From assembly GCF_005938085.1 (NCBI RefSeq), contig NZ_SMZK01000002.1:62001-126000 (forward strand): a stretch of 64,000 nt of DNA, read 5' to 3'. The DNA is from Haloterrigena sp. H1 (GTDB lineage: Archaea > Halobacteriota > Halobacteria > Halobacteriales > Natrialbaceae). The notes under the pieces are model-generated. The model did not search any database. It was given only the letters and a program-made list of their open reading frames with translations, and was not told the origin of the DNA. The translations under genes and the position numbers were made by a program. Position 1 is the stretch's first letter. The number at the start of each line of letters is the position of its first letter. Below, piece after piece: positions 35,047 to 43,227 of this stretch.

Positions 35047-35797
35047 GGTGATGAAGTAGCACTCGGCGAGTGAATTGCAATCATCACTTTCGATAATAGG
35101 ATGAAAGCCCCTGTCACGCTCGAGTCCCGCGCCTGGCGAGACGCACGCGTCTCGCTGCCCTTCGCTCGTTTTACTCGCGAAGACCTCGCTGCGCTCCTCA
35201 CAGGTTGCAGTGCTTGCGTCGGCGGGGTTCCTCGAGCGCACCAGCCCCTTTCAGACCCGCCCACGTAGACTGATCGGGATGCTGTTGCGTTGGTTGCTCG
35301 TTTGCGAGTATCGGCCCGCCCCGCTCGCCGCGTGCTGCCCTCCGCGTCGCTCGCGACCGACCATTCCGGGCTGCGGTTCGCTCCTGGCATCGCTCACCGT
35401 TCCGGGCTAAAATGAATCTGGTCTCGACGCCAGCATTAAGCGCGTTTTCGGTTGCGCCCCTCGCGGGCTTTCGCGTTCCAGCGCTTGGTGCCGCCTGCGC
35501 TGTCGCGCGCCACATCGCAGCGCGCGTTCTCGACGACAGTCGCGCTGGACACGAACCCGCAGTCCGGGCCGGACACGAGAAACGGCTTAAAGCTGGTCGC
35601 TCGCTTCGGGCAGGACGCCGCGCGGTGCTGGTTGGAGCACCTCATTCAGGCGCGCTCTCGCTCGCGCCCAAATGGGCGCTCACGAAGGCGCGAGCGCGAG
35701 CGCGCAGATAGATCTAGTCGGTCGGTGTCGTCGGAAAACCGCGATGTCACAGCATCGCGGTGGCAGGCGCGTGAACGCCTTCAGGAGTGGAACTCCA
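35047..35797. other. 751-bp GC-rich region upstream of the OB-fold gene
   Basis: All six frames show weak, arginine-rich ORFs, none convincing. From about 35100 the DNA becomes markedly GC-rich, with many CGCTCG-type short repeats, until a large hairpin at 35650-35705. It reads like a long structured leader or an element-associated control region rather than a gene. Confidence 0.5.
35650..35705. repeat. Large GC-rich hairpin before the OB-fold gene
   Basis: A 19-nt stem (35650-35668 with 35687-35705, one mismatch; arms GCGCGCTCTCGCTCGCGCC and GGCGCGAGCGCGAGCGCGC) encloses an 18-nt loop. It ends 92 bp before the start at 35798. In RNA it would be exceptionally stable; it could be a terminator or a leader structure. 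Confidence 0.7.
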
Positions 35798-36694
35798 ATG
35801 TCTAGTAACAACTCGAGTAGCAAGGTCGTTACGGTCGATGAACAGGCACTCAAACAGACGGATGAACAGGCGGTCGATGAAGATGGCTTCCCGGTCGTCG
35901 AGGAGACGCCGGAATTCGAGGCAACGGTCGAGCAAGAGGTCCAAGCAAAGGTGGATGCGAACCACCCGGACGGAATCGTCGATACAGATGATGAGCGGAT
36001 CCACGGTGCGACCCTCGAGCAGGAAGAGCGCATTCGAGCACGAGAGGATGAACTTGAGCGAATCAGTGCACAGGCCGAGATAGGAACACAAGAAGGTCGT
36101 GAGAAACGAACGCGAACGATCGCTGCGAACCAGAGCAAAGCGCGGCGTGTGGAATTCCAGAAACGGGCGGCAAGCGTGGACCCAATGGCGGACCCGGAGC
36201 GGGCGGATCCCCGGATAGAACTCACGCAGGAGCAGTTGGCGGCCGTGAACAAGCAGTCGATGCGACTCGCGAAGGAGTTAGATGGTTGGTCTCGAGCGGC
36301 GATCAGCCGGCGGTTGAGTGAGGCCGTCGTTGGTGGCCAAGACCTGACAAGTGCGGTCGTCAACGTGTTCGAGGAACTGCAGACGGCGCCCGGACACGTC
36401 ATCCCCATCGGAAAACTCGAGGAGGTCTCTCGGAAGGAGGTGAGCATCGAAGGGCGTGTCGAAACCCTGTGGGACCCATCGCATCCAAGCATCGCACAGG
36501 TTGGGCTCATCGAGGACGATAGTGGCCAGACACGCGTGACGATCTGGAAGTCCTCAGACGCACCGTGGATCGAGGAAGGTGAGCAGGTGCGCATTCACAA
36601 GGCTGCCCGGAACTGGCACGAAGGCCGTGTCTCACTGGCTGTGACCGGCTGGACGACGATCCACTTCCCGGAGCGCGGCCGCTGGTGGGAATAG
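35798..36694 (+). CDS. OB-fold single-strand DNA-binding protein (RPA-like)
   Basis: The 298-residue protein has an acidic N-terminal region with a long charged helix (about 70-130), a helical domain (about 135-195) and an OB fold at the C-terminus (about 205-295): SIEGRVETLWDPSHPSIAQV, GLIEDDSGQTRVTIWKSS and EGEQVRIHKAARNWHEGRVS. The OB fold matches the haloarchaeal RPA/NABP-like family. ATG 35798 is chosen; ATG 35744 is possible. A role in plasmid replication or repair is inferred from the OB fold. Confidence 0.75.
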   Translation: MSSNNSSSKVVTVDEQALKQTDEQAVDEDGFPVVEETPEFEATVEQEVQAKVDANHPDGIVDTDDERIHGATLEQEERIRAREDELERISAQAEIGTQEGREKRTRTIAANQSKARRVEFQKRAASVDPMADPERADPRIELTQEQLAAVNKQSMRLAKELDGWSRAAISRRLSEAVVGGQDLTSAVVNVFEELQTAPGHVIPIGKLEEVSRKEVSIEGRVETLWDPSHPSIAQVGLIEDDSGQTRVTIWKSSDAPWIEEGEQVRIHKAARNWHEGRVSLAVTGWTTIHFPERGRWWE

Positions 36695-36958
36695 CCGGGG
36701 CGAATCCCCTTTTTTGCTGGTGTGAACGAGTCACCGCCACCTCCCACCACCTCCACGGTCCGGGCTGCTTACGGCCGATGGCCGTTGCGCTGCCGGGCTT
36801 TCGCCACAGCGTGAATCCATCTCACGACTTCTTCATTCAGAAATATGCCTGAAACGGAGGCGACCCATTCGGTAACTACATCTGCAAACTGAGTGTTGAC
36901 TTCTATCCGTTCATACCAAATCACTTTGCGAAAAGAGGCATGTAGAAATAGGACTAAT
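36695..36958. other. Intergenic region leading into the duplicated block
   Basis: No gene is supported. The duplicated block that is also present at 59 kb begins at 36883; left of it the two loci are unrelated. Confidence 0.4.
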
Positions 36959-37119
36959 ATGCATCTAGGATTGGACGGATACATCGAGTGCGATAGCTGT
37001 AAGTTCGTTTTACAGGCGGCGAGTAGTATCGACCCTCTACCGAAAAATTAGGACTCATGTCCCGACTGTGGTGGTACTGATTTCAGTTTCATCAATAAGT
37101 GATTTACCTGTACTTACCG
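36883..37119 (+). repeat. ~237-bp duplicated block, 37-kb copy (inverted relative to 59-kb copy)
   Basis: Nearly identical to the reverse complement of 59008-59244, from TGCAAACTGAGTG to GTACTTACCGC. It carries a 47-codon zinc-ribbon microgene with its upstream region. The differences seen by eye are a handful of substitutions, one of which makes the stop codon described at 36959. Confidence 0.85.
36959..37102 (+). pseudogene. Zinc-ribbon microprotein, nonsense-mutated copy
   Basis: The frame starts ATG 36959 and reads MHLGLDGYIECDSCKFVLQA to LPKN, then TAG at 37049-37051, then DSCPDCGGTDFSFINK and TGA at 37100-37102. In the 59-kb copy the codon is TGG (Trp). The stop removes the second Cys pair (CPDC), so the truncated product cannot bind zinc normally. 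Confidence 0.8.
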
Positions 37120-37197
37120 CGAGTTTCGCAAGGAATCCTGAATAAAGAAACCATGCTACGGTCTACTTCGAGATAAGTTTCTCTGCCCCATGAGTAG

Positions 37198-37425
37198 GTG
37201 AGGGGCAGTCGGAGACTCATTGTCCCTCGTGAACACATAATCTTCAGAGAGATCTACCAGACAACATTCGACGAAGACGTTCAGCCCAACTCGAGCACCA
37301 GTCTGTGTCCCAACTGCAACGGACGGGTGATCACCAACGCAGTCGAAACTCGTTGTGAGGACTGCGGACTCCTTATTGAACCACAACACTACCAGACCCA
37401 GAAAGGATCAATCACACTTAGATAG
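37198..37425 (+). pseudogene. N-terminal zinc-ribbon fragment of transcription factor TFB
   Basis: From about codon 16 the 75-residue frame reads FREIYQTTFDEDVQ, then CPNCNGRVITNAVETRCEDC and GLLIEPQHY, which is the N-terminus and B-ribbon of haloarchaeal TFB (TFIIB homologue). The B-reader and both cyclin folds are missing, since the frame stops at 37425 after unrelated residues. The GTG at 37198 is probably not a native start. Either a relic of a multi-copy tfb or a free zinc ribbon that could compete for RNA polymerase. Confidence 0.75.
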
Positions 37426-37496
37426 AATGCTATTAGCTAAAATCACACAAGTATTGGAACAAGATATTTACTGGAGTAACAACATAGGTTTGTATA

Positions 37497-37634
37497 ATGC
37501 CAGAATGTGATGGCTGTGGCTCTCATGTCACCGAGACCTATTTCCGGGTTTTCGCCGTTGATGGTGATCTGCCAGCATGTATCCATTGTGCCAGCAACCG
37601 TGAAGCTCGAGAAGCAGGACTTCGCCAGCAATAG
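37497..37634 (+). CDS. DUF7563-type small zinc-finger protein
   Basis: A 45-residue product, MPECDGCGSHVTETYFRVFA... ending GLRQQ. It has CDGC at residues 4-7 and CIHC at about 28-31, giving a four-cysteine zinc site. The MPECD-x-CG start and V-x-x-YFRVFA strand match haloarchaeal DUF7563. TATTTA about 30 bp upstream fits a promoter. Function unknown; many such microproteins are thought to be regulators. Confidence 0.75.
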   Translation: MPECDGCGSHVTETYFRVFAVDGDLPACIHCASNREAREAGLRQQ

Positions 37635-37720
37635 CGTCTCAGTGATCTCATTTCCAGATTTTCTCTATCGAACTGGAACCTGCATCGAGACGTGAGACAA
37701 TACAGCCCACTACCCACTCA

Positions 37721-38611
37721 ATGACCGATCGAGATTCTGACTTTGAAGAGCTTCGTCCGACCGGAGAAGCGTCGCATATCCCAGATGAGACACTCAGCGA
37801 GGATGATGACGGTGAGCCTGATCGACAGCGAGTTGCGACGGTGACGACTGGATACCCAGACATTCCAACGGAAACGGATACCGAGTGTCGGTCCTGTAGC
37901 GCACCGATCCCAACTGATCAGACTAAATGCCTGTTCTGTCTCACCAACCATCTCGAGGACACCGCTTCTGAGACAGACGCACCAGCAACAGAGTGGACAC
38001 TCCTCGGCGTCGTCCACATGTTTGTCGAGTCGTCGACGTTCTACGGCGCTGTCGCGAAAGGTGCGGCCGCTGCGACGCTCCTTGCCTCGAATGCGACTGA
38101 ACAGGCTGTCGACAACTGCACAATTATCTATGATCTCGAAGACGAGCCTGCAGCCCAATTGACCGATCGGTGGCCTGTACTACCCGCTGCAGCACGGATC
38201 TCGTCCACTGACGGTGAGCAACTTCTCGCGGCCGCCTGCGATCGAACAGCGTGGAGTGACCAACTCCACCCAGCCGCAGATAGTGACCACGAGCCGACAA
38301 CGTATCTCTACGACGAAGGTGGAACTGGTATTCGCGACGAGCAGCAACTTGCAGCGCTGCTCGATAGCGCCGTTGATGATGCGTGGCTAGTCCCCGCAAT
38401 TGCCCTCCAGCGGGCACCTCAAGAGAGTGAACCTGAGCATCAGGACAGTCTGATTCCGACCAAAGAACGCCTCGAGTGTCACCAGTGCGGACGCACAACC
38501 GATCATCGATTCAGCGGTCATGAATCAGTTCCCGACGAAACCTGGACCGGCCACGCAATCTGGGAGTGCCAGGTCTGCGGGACGCCGTGCTATGGGCCGA
38601 GCCCAGAATGA
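37721..38611 (+). CDS. Hypothetical protein with N- and C-terminal zinc ribbons
   Basis: The 296-residue protein has an acidic start, a zinc ribbon at about 55-75 (CRSCSAPIPTDQTKCLFC), a central alpha/beta region (about 90-235: WTLLGVVHMFVESSTFYGAV, LPAAARISSTDGEQLLAAA) and a C-terminal ribbon at about 255-290 (LECHQCGRTTDHRF and WECQVCGTPC). I recognise this architecture as recurrent on haloarchaeal plasmids but cannot name a function. No membrane segment. Nucleic-acid binding is plausible. Confidence 0.7.
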   Translation: MTDRDSDFEELRPTGEASHIPDETLSEDDDGEPDRQRVATVTTGYPDIPTETDTECRSCSAPIPTDQTKCLFCLTNHLEDTASETDAPATEWTLLGVVHMFVESSTFYGAVAKGAAAATLLASNATEQAVDNCTIIYDLEDEPAAQLTDRWPVLPAAARISSTDGEQLLAAACDRTAWSDQLHPAADSDHEPTTYLYDEGGTGIRDEQQLAALLDSAVDDAWLVPAIALQRAPQESEPEHQDSLIPTKERLECHQCGRTTDHRFSGHESVPDETWTGHAIWECQVCGTPCYGPSPE

Positions 38612-38753
38612 GTTGTTAAGAGCTGTTGATCCCCAGACAGCGAGTTGCAGAGTGGGTCCCCTCGCTGACAAAAGACGATTCGATGGTTGGACGAACATTC
38701 GATTAATGGACGCGAAACGATAGATAAGGCAGTGAGCTATCTGTACTTGTCCC

Positions 38754-39053
38754 ATGAGAACCCCAGTTCCGACGAACAGACTTGTTTCGCTCACGCTCGC
38801 CGGCGCAGTGCTGACCAGCTTCGTCGCGCTCGCGTTGGCGGCCCCCGGGCTTGGAGTCGGCATTGATTCGTTGGCCGATAATGAGAACCCGACGGTCGCA
38901 AGCGACGCGCCAGCACCGAACGAGGACTTCACGCCGGCGGTCCAAAGTGGCGGCGGTGAACACGAGGACGATGAGTACGAAGAACACGAGGAGTACGAAG
39001 AGCATGAGGAGTACGAAGACGAATACGAAGAGCACGAAGAGGAGGACGACTAG
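38754..39053 (+). CDS. Exported acidic repeat protein of the ApbE cluster
   Basis: The 99-residue protein has a signal peptide (about 8-32: RLVSLTLAGAVLTSFVALAL), a short linker and a C-terminal tail made of HEEYE repeats rich in Glu, His and Tyr. The tail looks like a cation- or metal-binding or polyelectrolyte segment outside the cell. The stop at 39051-39053 is two bases before the ApbE start, so the two genes are co-translated. No catalytic domain is visible. Confidence 0.75.
   Translation: MRTPVPTNRLVSLTLAGAVLTSFVALALAAPGLGVGIDSLADNENPTVASDAPAPNEDFTPAVQSGGGEHEDDEYEEHEEYEEHEEYEDEYEEHEEEDD
38973..39050 (+). repeat. Tandem 18-bp coding repeat (EYEEHE)
   Basis: GAGTACGAAGAACACGAG at 38973-38990 and GAGTACGAAGAGCATGAG at 38991-39008 are two units; a third degenerate unit and a partial fourth follow. 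They encode E-Y-E-E-H-E repeats. The number of units may vary between strains. Confidence 0.75.
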
Positions 39054-39055
39054 TC

Positions 39056-39925
39056 ATGAGCCTGGCGGATACTCTCACTTCCGCCCGTACACGACTCGGT
39101 GACGCTCGTCTCGAGTTTCGGTGCTGTGACACCGACTTCACCGTTCAGATGACTGGCTACCGCGCCGAGGTTGCAGCCGAGCGAGCGCGGCAAACTGCGC
39201 TGTCGCTCGAGTCCGAACTCAACGCGTTCGATTCAGAGAGTGCGGTCGCACGTCTCAACCGGACAGGACGCGTCGAGAACGAACACGTCGCCCGGCTGGT
39301 TCGACGCGGCCTCGAGTACAGCGAGCGCACCGACGGCGTCTTCGACATCCAGCAGGGGTCGGTCGAACACGACCTGAAGGCGTACCTTCGCGGCGACCGA
39401 AAGACGGTTTCGGCGACGTTCGAGACCGGGTCGGTGCGCGTCGACGGTGATCTTGTCGTCACCGAGACGGAACTCGACCTCAACGGCCTCGCGAAGGGCT
39501 ACATCGTCGATCACGCGGCCGCTGCGGCGACGGGGCCGGGCCGACGCGGCTTCGTCAGCGGCGGTGGCGACATGTCGCCGCCGACTGGCCCGATCGCTGT
39601 CGAGAGTCCGTACGGCGATTCTCGTCCGCTCAAAGTCCTCGAGACCGACTGGAACGTCGCCACCTCCGGGAACTATCACCGGGAGCGCGATGGCATCGAT
39701 CACGTCTACGATCCGACGAGCGAGCGGCTGGGTGCACGCCACGAGTCGGTCACCGTGGTCGCAAAACGCGACTGCATGGAAGCTGACGCGCTCGCGACGA
39801 CGCTGGCTGCACTGCCGCTTGCGGATGCGCTCGAGCGTGCAGCCGCGTGGCCGGACCTCGAGGCGTTCGTGGTTCACGACGGTGTCTTTCGGACGACGGA
39901 GGGATTCGATGAGCACGTCGCATAG
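39056..39925 (+). CDS. apbE: FAD:protein FMN transferase (ApbE family)
   Basis: The 289-residue protein follows the ApbE pattern: ESELNAFDSESAVARLNRTG (about 51-70), YSERTDGVFDIQQGS, then VTETELDLNGLAKGYIVDHA (the conserved DLG-x-LAKGY), FVSGGGDM and WNVATSGNYHRERDG with the HVYDP motif. ApbE attaches FMN from FAD to Thr/Ser of partner proteins outside the membrane. No clear signal peptide is seen, so it may act inside or be exported differently. It overlaps the downstream gene by 17 bp. Confidence 0.9.
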   Translation: MSLADTLTSARTRLGDARLEFRCCDTDFTVQMTGYRAEVAAERARQTALSLESELNAFDSESAVARLNRTGRVENEHVARLVRRGLEYSERTDGVFDIQQGSVEHDLKAYLRGDRKTVSATFETGSVRVDGDLVVTETELDLNGLAKGYIVDHAAAAATGPGRRGFVSGGGDMSPPTGPIAVESPYGDSRPLKVLETDWNVATSGNYHRERDGIDHVYDPTSERLGARHESVTVVAKRDCMEADALATTLAALPLADALERAAAWPDLEAFVVHDGVFRTTEGFDEHVA

Positions 39926-40196
39926 CGGGACGATCACAGTCGTCGCTGTTGTGTTACTTCTCGCAACGGTGCCGGTGCTGTGGGGGATCGCTGACGTTCG
40001 CGAAGCGCAAGCGGTCGACCGCAAGCAGTCGGACCTCGTCGACTCGACAGTGCCGACAAGACAGGCTCCGAATGATTACGACGGCGATGGGATTCGTGAC
40101 AACGCAGACCAGTGTCCGACGCGAGCGGAGACGACGAACGGCTTCCAAGATGGCGACGGCTGTCCGGACGTCGTCGAGACGACGGGGGCCTCATAA
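39909..40196 (+). CDS. Membrane-anchored thrombospondin type-3 repeat protein
   Basis: The 95-residue protein has an N-terminal signal or anchor (about 8-28: ITVVAVVLLLATVPVLWGIA), a Ser/Thr linker and a calcium-binding thrombospondin type-3 repeat (NDYDGDGIRDNADQCPTR and FQDGDGCPD). It is thus an extracellular protein bound by its N-terminal helix. The start overlaps apbE and its stop TAA shares an A with the next ATG (TAATG at 40194-40198), so translation is coupled both ways. Confidence 0.8.
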   Translation: MSTSHSGTITVVAVVLLLATVPVLWGIADVREAQAVDRKQSDLVDSTVPTRQAPNDYDGDGIRDNADQCPTRAETTNGFQDGDGCPDVVETTGAS

Positions 40197-40741
40197 TGGA
40201 GGTCATCTGGTATCTCGACCGTGGCGCGGCGCTGGTCGCCTATCCCGCGCTGTATATGTCTGTCTTGACGGGGATTCTCTACACTGCGCGGTCGTTTGGC
40301 CCACTCTACCGGTTCTCCCGCCGTGTCCACATCGAGGTGTCGGTGTTCGCGATGCTCATGACACTACTCCACGGCGTCCTCGGCGTCCTCGACACCTGGT
40401 TCATCGTCACTGGATCGGCCCCCCAGCCCGCGTACTCGACGACGTACCTGCTCGCCGGCGTCGTCGTCGGCGTTGGGGCGCTTCAGGTACTCGTCGTCGC
40501 GGTGCTTGGCTTTCTCGACGCACAGCGGTTCGAGCGTCCTTGGGGACCGCGAGTCGTCCACGCGTTCGCCTACGGTGGCTTCGTGTTCGCGACGATTCAC
40601 GCCGTCGCCATTGGGACCGACGTCGCAGGGCTGATCCGTCCGGTCTTCGGCCCAGCGATCGCGTTCCTCGGCTACGTCCTGCTGTTGCGCCTGCTGGTGG
40701 CCAGCGGGCGGCTGTCGACGCCTGACCCGACGCGGCAGTAA
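40196..40741 (+). CDS. Ferric-reductase-like transmembrane heme protein
   Basis: The 181-residue protein has five to six membrane helices. Histidines occur in helices typical of heme b ligation: RRVHIEVSVFAMLMTLLHGV (about 42-61) and RVVHAFAYGGFVFATIHAVA (about 121-140). This matches the ferric reductase-like transmembrane domain (YedZ/MsrQ-like). It is the last gene of a four-gene cluster with ApbE, suggesting electron transfer across the membrane to an external flavin or acceptor. Confidence 0.8.
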   Translation: MEVIWYLDRGAALVAYPALYMSVLTGILYTARSFGPLYRFSRRVHIEVSVFAMLMTLLHGVLGVLDTWFIVTGSAPQPAYSTTYLLAGVVVGVGALQVLVVAVLGFLDAQRFERPWGPRVVHAFAYGGFVFATIHAVAIGTDVAGLIRPVFGPAIAFLGYVLLLRLLVASGRLSTPDPTRQ

Positions 40742-40844
40742 CTCATAGGGATCAGCAGACTAGTTCATAGTTTCTCTCGTCGTGCGTTTTTCCCAGTAGA
40801 CTGTTTTCCTTGTGAGAATTTCTGAATATTCACGCTGATCCCTA

Positions 40845-41384
40845 TCAGTAGCTATCCCATAGGTTGAACAGCCGGTCGACGACCCGATCGGTGAACGTCC
40901 GTCGATGGACGGTATAGAGATACTGTACGCGTTCCGGGTCGCGCAATTCGTATTCGATGCTCCGGCCCTGTCGCTCCTTGGTGACGAGATCCGCATCCTC
41001 GAGCTTCGAGAGATGCCACGACACCGTCGAGGGCGACCGCTCGAGGCGGTCACTCAGGTCGGCAGTCGAAAGCGCCCCCTCAACAGCGAGGTGGGCCACA
41101 ATCCGACGGGCGTACTCGCGTCGTAGCGCGTTCATGACGGCCTGATCGATTTCGTCGAACACCTCTGCTGGATAGTAGCGCGTGTACTTGCCGTCGTCTG
41201 ACTCCTCGAGTAATCCCTTATCTTCGAGCCAGCGGAGGTGATACTGCAGCGTCCCTTGGGCGTACTCAAGGTCCCCAAGGAGGGCACGGAAGTGAATCCC
41301 TGGATTGTCACGGACGTGCTGGTAAATCGTTCGCCGTGATTGGAGTTCCAGTTCCGGCTCCGCGTCCGGGTCAGCGTCCGTCAT
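40845..41384 (-). CDS. Two-winged-helix transcriptional regulator
   Basis: The 179-residue protein has a winged helix at about 15-70 (HFRALLGDLEYAQGTLQYHL) and a second at about 85-140 (STADLSDRLERSPSTVSWHL, then LVTKERQGRSIEYELRD). Start 41384 (MTDADPDAEPELELQ) is three bases downstream of the stop of the DUF7521 gene. The pair is convergent with the ferric-reductase-like gene and might control that cluster. An analogous HTH plus DUF7521 pair is at 60286-60991. Confidence 0.85.
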   Translation of the reverse strand: MTDADPDAEPELELQSRRTIYQHVRDNPGIHFRALLGDLEYAQGTLQYHLRWLEDKGLLEESDDGKYTRYYPAEVFDEIDQAVMNALRREYARRIVAHLAVEGALSTADLSDRLERSPSTVSWHLSKLEDADLVTKERQGRSIEYELRDPERVQYLYTVHRRTFTDRVVDRLFNLWDSY

Positions 41385-41386
41385 GG

Positions 41387-41716
41387 TCAGTCCCGACTCA
41401 GCGCAACGAAGAACGCGAGCAGTCCGACGAGGATGAGTGCCGCCGCGCTGTGTTCCAGCAATTCGACGGTTTGAACGGAGAGATACGGCAGGAGGTAGTA
41501 CTCGAGGAAGACGACGAAGCCGTAGATCGCGAACATGAGATAGCCGACGGCGACGACGGCCATGCGCCGATCGCGTTCCCGTCGCCACGCCAGTGCACTG
41601 AGCACCGCCAGCGCCCCACCGAGAACGAAGATCCCGAAACTGATCGTCTGCTCGAGTTGCTGAGCAAGCGTCAGCGCAACGACCGTCGCGACGAAATCCG
41701 AAGCCAGTGCTGCCAT
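41387..41716 (-). CDS. DUF7521-type membrane protein
   Basis: The 109-residue protein has three membrane helices (about 25-43, 54-74, 85-105) with RRERDRRMAVVAVGYLMFAI and EYYLLPYLSVQTVELLEHSA. The Arg-rich first loop and central acidic-Tyr motif recur in the product of 60286-60633. DUF7521 proteins are typically encoded beside an HTH regulator, as here, and may act as membrane sensors for it (inference). Confidence 0.75.
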   Translation of the reverse strand: MAALASDFVATVVALTLAQQLEQTISFGIFVLGGALAVLSALAWRRERDRRMAVVAVGYLMFAIYGFVVFLEYYLLPYLSVQTVELLEHSAAALILVGLLAFFVALSRD

Positions 41717-42015
41717 TCAGTCTGGATAGAGTGAAGGATCGGTCGAGAAAAAGAATTGTCGTCCAATCATCGAATTGTGTCGTTGGACCAGCACTGTCTA
41801 TGCGACCCTCGTCAGGCGACGGGAACGTGTGGGAAATTTAATGGAAAGTCTTCCGTCAATGCAGTCCCCAAGCGCGGCGAGATTACAGACAGACCGAACC
41901 TAACAGAATTGTCGACTTGAGTTGTCACGAACGTTAGAATACGTCTGTCCGTGGAGCGAAATTTCAAACCGTATCTTTCGAAACCTTGTTACAAACTCGC
42001 AAATGATACAACAAT
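41717..42015. other. 299-bp intergenic region, divergent promoters
   Basis: No gene is supported. It separates the divergent DUF7521/HTH pair and the M48 protease and should contain both promoters; an AT-rich stretch (GAAATTTAATGG) lies near 41842. Confidence 0.4.
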
Positions 42016-43140
42016 ATGTCACTCTCACCAGATCGACAGCTCCAGGTTCGAATTGCTGGCGCACTTGCGCTGGTGGTCGGTGTCAACGTGATTGTCCTCT
42101 CAGTTCTCGTCTGGAGTGGTCTCCATGTGGTGTCTGCAAGCAAATGGTCACTACCGACTGAAGTTGGTTTTCCGCTTACTGTTGGTGCAGTTCTCCTCGG
42201 TGCAGTCGGACTCGTCGCTCTACAGGGGCGATACGGCTCACAAAAAGCCGTTGGAAGACTCTGCCTCAACGAATTCGATAGAGGAGGTCCACGAAACGTC
42301 ACTGGGCGGGTCCAACGGCTGGCAACGCAAGCTAATGTCCCGGCCCCGTCAGTGGCCGTTGCCGACCGAGTCGAACCGGGCTGTTTGACCGTTGGGACGC
42401 AACGGTCGCCGACGATCGTGGTTACAACTGGGCTGCTCGAGCAACTCGACGACGATGAACTCGATGCAGCCCTCGCTCACGAGGTTGCCCACATCGCAAA
42501 CCGTGATCTCCCAGTTGCGACTGCTGTTGCCGCGACTGTCGCGCTCGGGGATCAGTTGCTCGGGCGCGAGCGACTGCTCCGCCGCGTTCTCGAGAATACA
42601 GTGATGATAGGCATATTCACCGGGGTTGGAATCTTCATACTCGCGATTCCGATCTTGGTACTCGGGCTGGCGTACCTCGTTGTAAGTCTCGTTGCACGAG
42701 GACTACTCGGGGTGAACGCAATCGCGCTCGGATTGTTCTCGAAGACGCGTGAGTTTGCCGCCGATCGTGGAGCCAGTCAGCTCACTGGCGATCCGTCCGC
42801 AGTGGCAAGTGCACTCGAGACACTCGAGGACGAACGCCCAAAACGGGACGCACGGCTGCACGCGAGTGCGACGCTTGGAATCGTGCCACGTCCGCTATTA
42901 CTCGACGAGGAGGAAGACGACGAAGAGCACTGGATAGAACGGTATTTGCCGGCGGTATCGATCGAAGGGCCGGAGGATCCAAGCGGACTGAATCGGGGTT
43001 TGGTATGGCTCTATGCGAGGCTCGTCTCGCCAGTGATCGCGGAGGTACGTCGGATGCTCAGCTGGCGACCTTCGACCCACCCGGCGACCGAAACGCGGAT
43101 CGATCAGTTGCGGGCTCTCGAGCGAGATCGACGGAAATAG
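42016..43140 (+). CDS. M48-family membrane zinc metalloprotease (HtpX-like)
   Basis: The 374-residue protein has two N-terminal helices (about 12-34, 50-70), a periplasm-facing or cytoplasmic catalytic domain with the zinc motif AALAHEVAHIANRD (HExxH at about 155), two more helices (about 195-240), and the third ligand region KTREFAADRGASQLTGDP (about 243-260). The end has THPATETRIDQLRALE, as in HtpX/Ste24. These proteases degrade damaged membrane proteins. The downstream gene 43228 is a small membrane protein. Confidence 0.9.
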   Translation: MSLSPDRQLQVRIAGALALVVGVNVIVLSVLVWSGLHVVSASKWSLPTEVGFPLTVGAVLLGAVGLVALQGRYGSQKAVGRLCLNEFDRGGPRNVTGRVQRLATQANVPAPSVAVADRVEPGCLTVGTQRSPTIVVTTGLLEQLDDDELDAALAHEVAHIANRDLPVATAVAATVALGDQLLGRERLLRRVLENTVMIGIFTGVGIFILAIPILVLGLAYLVVSLVARGLLGVNAIALGLFSKTREFAADRGASQLTGDPSAVASALETLEDERPKRDARLHASATLGIVPRPLLLDEEEDDEEHWIERYLPAVSIEGPEDPSGLNRGLVWLYARLVSPVIAEVRRMLSWRPSTHPATETRIDQLRALERDRRK

Positions 43141-43227
43141 GCGAAAAATATTCATAGATCGAGTAAGTTCAGGCATCTCTAGTACACCCATCAATCATTT
43201 ATCGTTTGACAGTCCTACAGTTCAGAT

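Noticed and set aside
35410..35711. Overlapping Arg/Ala-rich ORFs on both strands in the GC-rich region
   Set aside because: No start signals, no family features, and all frames look equally coding-like because of high GC; treated as a non-coding leader.
35680..36594. 304-codon open frame on the minus strand
   Set aside because: Antisense to the OB-fold gene; product is Ser/Arg-rich low complexity.
38973..39050. Possible CRISPR-like repeat array
   Set aside because: Units are contiguous without spacers and lie inside an open frame encoding HEEYE repeats; no cas genes are present.
39233..40024. 263-codon open frame on the minus strand
   Set aside because: Antisense to apbE, which has full family motifs; the frame is a GC-content artefact.
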